Shown in pieces: positions 4,462 through 5,887 of a DNA stretch of 5,887 bases. Within the stretch, counting starts at the first letter, position 1. The number at the start of each line of letters is the position of its first letter. The stretch covers positions 1 to 5,887 of the forward strand of contig CALFEW010000048.1 of NCBI GenBank assembly GCA_937958365.1, written 5' to 3'. Both the position numbers and the translations under genes were made by a program. The notes below the pieces were generated by a model. It worked only from the letters and a program-made list of their open reading frames with translations, ran no database searches and was not told the origin of the DNA. This DNA comes from an uncultured Chloroflexota bacterium. GTDB taxonomy: Bacteria; Chloroflexota; Anaerolineae; Promineifilales; Promineifilaceae.

Positions 4462-5887
4462 ATGGACAATACAATCCGCATTTCAAATCTGGAGCGCCAT
4501 TTTCAGCGCGGCGAGATGGATGTTCAGGCGCTGCGTGGCATTGACCTGACCATTGCGCCGGGTGAATTTGTGGCGCTGGTCGGGCCGTCCGGCTCCGGCA
4601 AATCTACGCTGCTCAACCTGTTGGGCGGACTGGACCGGCCGTCGTCTGGCGAGCTGTGGGTGGCCGGTCTGCCTCTGCACAACGCCGATGGCAAAGCGCG
4701 CACGGCGCACCGCCGCCATCATGTCGGTTTCATTTTTCAGAGTTTCAACTTGCTGCCCCGGCTTACGGCCGTTGAAAACGTCGCCATCCCGCTCACCCTG
4801 GCCGGTATCAACCCGGCCGAACGGGCCGCCCGCGCCGCCGAAATGCTGCAAAAAGTGGGTTTGGGCCACCGACTGGACCATTACCCCACGGAACTATCGG
4901 GCGGCGAGCAGCAGCGCACGGCCGTAGCCCGCGCCCTCATCCACAACCCCTCGCTCATCCTGGCCGACGAACCCACAGGCAATCTCGATTCGGCCACCGG
5001 CGCAGAAGTCATGGGCCTGCTGCAAGCGCTCAACAAAGAACAGGGCATCACGCTCATCGTCGTCACCCACGACGCCGACGTAGCCGCCTACGCCGACCGG
5101 GTGGTCCATCTGAAGGACGGGCAGGTGGCGAAATTAACAGTGAACAGAGAACAGTTAACAGTGAACGGTGAACAGCCACCCGCTGCGGGCAACCCGCCAC
5201 CCGCTCCCAACACCCAATCCCGCATCTCCTTTACCGACATTGCCCGTTCCGCCTTTCGCAATTTGGGGCGGCGGCCGGTGCGTAACATGCTTACGGCGGG
5301 CGGCGTGTTGATTGGCATCATCACCCTGGTGGCGATGGTTTCGTTTGGCGTGGGCGTGCAGCGCGAAGTGCAGCGCAATTTTGAGACGGTGGGCCTGGAG
5401 AACATTTTTGTCAGCCCCACATTCGATGAAGCGGCGCTGGACAGCTTTGATCCCTTTGCCCCGCCGGAGCCTGAGCAGGCGTTGACCCCGGCGATAGTCG
5501 AAAAGCTGCGGGCCATACCGGGGGTAACGGCCGTTTCCCCCCAATTACAAATGCCCAATGGCGTAGACCTGACCCTGACGCTGCAAGACCAGTCGTTGCC
5601 GGTACGTGTCTCGTCCGACATGGGCGAGCGGAGCTTCCAATTCGGCGGCGCCGGTGAACCGCTGGCCGGCGAAATCTTTGGCGATGGCGAAAACGCCGGC
5701 CTGGTACTCACCTCCGGTCTGGCCGACCGGTTGCTGACCGACGGCCGGGAATACGCCGATCTGGTAGGGCAGCCGGTGCTGCTCACGGCCAAACTGCCGC
5801 GCGGCGAAGCGCAAGATTTCCCCACCACGGTTGTGGGCGTGCGCGACAGCTTTAGCAGCCGCACGATTGACCTGGGTCTGGGTGAGA
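4462..5887 (+). CDS. MacB-type ABC transporter, fused ATPase-permease, 3' end beyond the window
   Basis: A single open frame encodes 475 complete residues and continues past the right edge. Residues 1-222 are a complete ATPase domain of the LolD/MacB/FtsE group: Walker A GPSGSGKST (41-49, Lys47), Q-loop Gln93 in FIFQSFNLLP, signature LSGGEQQR (145-152), Walker B LILADE (165-170, catalytic Glu170), D-loop GNLD (173-176) and switch His203. A repetitive linker follows (225-252), then a MacB-type permease start: RNLGRRPVRN, a membrane helix at about 276-298, and the beginning of a large extracytoplasmic domain including GLENIFVSP. MacB-type proteins do not transport across the membrane in the usual way; they couple ATP hydrolysis to movements outside it, exporting lipids, peptides or other substrates with partner proteins. 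The substrate is unknown here. ATG 4462 is the first possible start after the in-frame TGA at 4414-4416, since no ATG, GTG or TTG lies between. It has no Shine-Dalgarno sequence: a T-run and hairpin arm lie there instead. Confidence 0.93.
   Translation, partial: MDNTIRISNLERHFQRGEMDVQALRGIDLTIAPGEFVALVGPSGSGKSTLLNLLGGLDRPSSGELWVAGLPLHNADGKARTAHRRHHVGFIFQSFNLLPRLTAVENVAIPLTLAGINPAERAARAAEMLQKVGLGHRLDHYPTELSGGEQQRTAVARALIHNPSLILADEPTGNLDSATGAEVMGLLQALNKEQGITLIVVTHDADVAAYADRVVHLKDGQVAKLTVNREQLTVNGEQPPAAGNPPPAPNTQSRISFTDIARSAFRNLGRRPVRNMLTAGGVLIGIITLVAMVSFGVGVQREVQRNFETVGLENIFVSPTFDEAALDSFDPFAPPEPEQALTPAIVEKLRAIPGVTAVSPQLQMPNGVDLTLTLQDQSLPVRVSSDMGERSFQFGGAGEPLAGEIFGDGENAGLVLTSGLADRLLTDGREYADLVGQPVLLTAKLPRGEAQDFPTTVVGVRDSFSSRTIDLGLGE
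5134..5217 (+). repeat. Two abutting pairs of 21-base direct repeats forming the interdomain linker
   Basis: Units 5134-5154 and 5155-5175 both begin TTAACAGTGAAC and differ at only two of 21 positions. Units 5176-5196 and 5197-5217 both begin CCACCCGCT and diverge afterwards. Because 21 is a multiple of three, the block stays in frame in the ABC gene and reads as four heptapeptides: LTVNREQ, LTVNGEQ, PPAAGNP and PPAPNTQ (residues 225-252). It sits exactly between the ATPase domain and the first part of the permease. The AACAGT-type text is like low-complexity repeats usually found between genes, so the linker may derive from an inserted or expanded repeat. Confidence 0.8.
5526..5540 (+). repeat. 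15-base repeat AACGGCCGTTTCCCC, copy 3
   Basis: This copy lies in the extracytoplasmic part of the ABC transporter and is read as Thr-Ala-Val-Ser-Pro (residues 356-360), the same five residues that copy 1 encodes in the unrelated metal ATPase. Confidence 0.85.

Larger units (their letters stand above)
157..5534. repeat. Dispersed palindromic octamer ACGGCCGT, 11 copies
   Basis: Copies begin at 157, 650, 919, 1441, 2168, 3079, 3532, 4189, 4765, 4918 and 5527. Nine lie in genes and two between genes. With base composition near 58% GC, about 0.15 copies would be expected in a window of this size (hand estimate). The hexamer core CGGCCG occurs about 20 times by my count, so over half of the cores carry the flanking A and T, where about one in twenty would be expected. 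The coordinates given are the span from first to last copy, not a continuous element. Confidence 0.9.

Noticed and set aside
4553..4927. A 124-residue + strand frame within the ABC gene
   Set aside because: It is out of frame with the Walker A, signature and Walker B motifs, which are continuous in the frame starting at 4462.
5134..5175. A stop or frameshift splitting the ABC gene into separate ATPase and permease genes at the repeats
   Set aside because: I read the codons through the whole repeat block; the frame stays open and leads directly into the permease sequence.
5088..5864. A 258-residue open frame on the minus strand opposite the ABC transporter
   Set aside because: It is antisense to a protein with complete ABC motifs, is rich in Ser, Arg, Thr and Pro in the manner of GC-rich shadow frames, and shows no domain. 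Its repeat-like end is the reverse reading of the 21-base linker repeats.

Overview
The window is 5,887 bases of GC-rich bacterial DNA with four genes, all on the + strand, covering about 88% of the sequence. In order they are a P1B-4-type heavy-metal-exporting ATPase (109-2097), a soluble 215-residue protein of unknown family (2224-2871), a secreted or anchored LolA-like protein with a DUF4367-like end (3241-4374), and a MacB-type ABC transporter with fused ATPase and permease that runs off the right edge (4462-5887). I see no tRNA, rRNA, CRISPR array, transposase, integrase or phage gene. The style (GC-rich coding DNA, LolA-like/MacB pair, dispersed intergenic repeats) would fit a Chloroflexota-like bacterium. 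That placement is an inference from general resemblance, not from a marker gene.

Layout. 1-108 is a leader region without a gene. The ATPase has its own Shine-Dalgarno sequence (SD). The 126-base gap at 2098-2223 holds an inverted repeat and a promoter-like sequence. The unknown gene follows and is clearly less GC-rich than its neighbours. The 369-base gap at 2872-3240 is the structural hot spot: a 148-base palindromic MITE-like element, an 18-base near-perfect palindrome right beside it, a 14-base palindrome built on ACGGCCGT, and a cluster of operator-like repeats before the LolA-like gene. The 87-base gap between the LolA-like gene and the ABC gene is almost filled by a 20-bp hairpin whose T-run stops five bases before the ABC start codon.

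How the genes may work together. The LolA-like protein and the MacB-type transporter plausibly form one envelope unit, with an extracytoplasmic partner followed by the transporter. The hairpin between them would limit or separate expression of the second gene. The metal ATPase and the unknown protein show no clear functional link to that pair.

The strongest unexplained signal is compositional. The palindromic octamer ACGGCCGT occurs 11 times, roughly 70 times more than base composition predicts, both inside genes and between them. Eight of the nine coding copies are read in the same frame, as Thr-Ala-Val. A 15-base extension, AACGGCCGTTTCCCC, occurs three times, including as Thr-Ala-Val-Ser-Pro in two unrelated proteins. 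This resembles the HIP1 octamer phenomenon of cyanobacteria, with a different word. A second notable signal is two abutting pairs of 21-base repeats translated in frame as the linker between the two domains of the ABC transporter.
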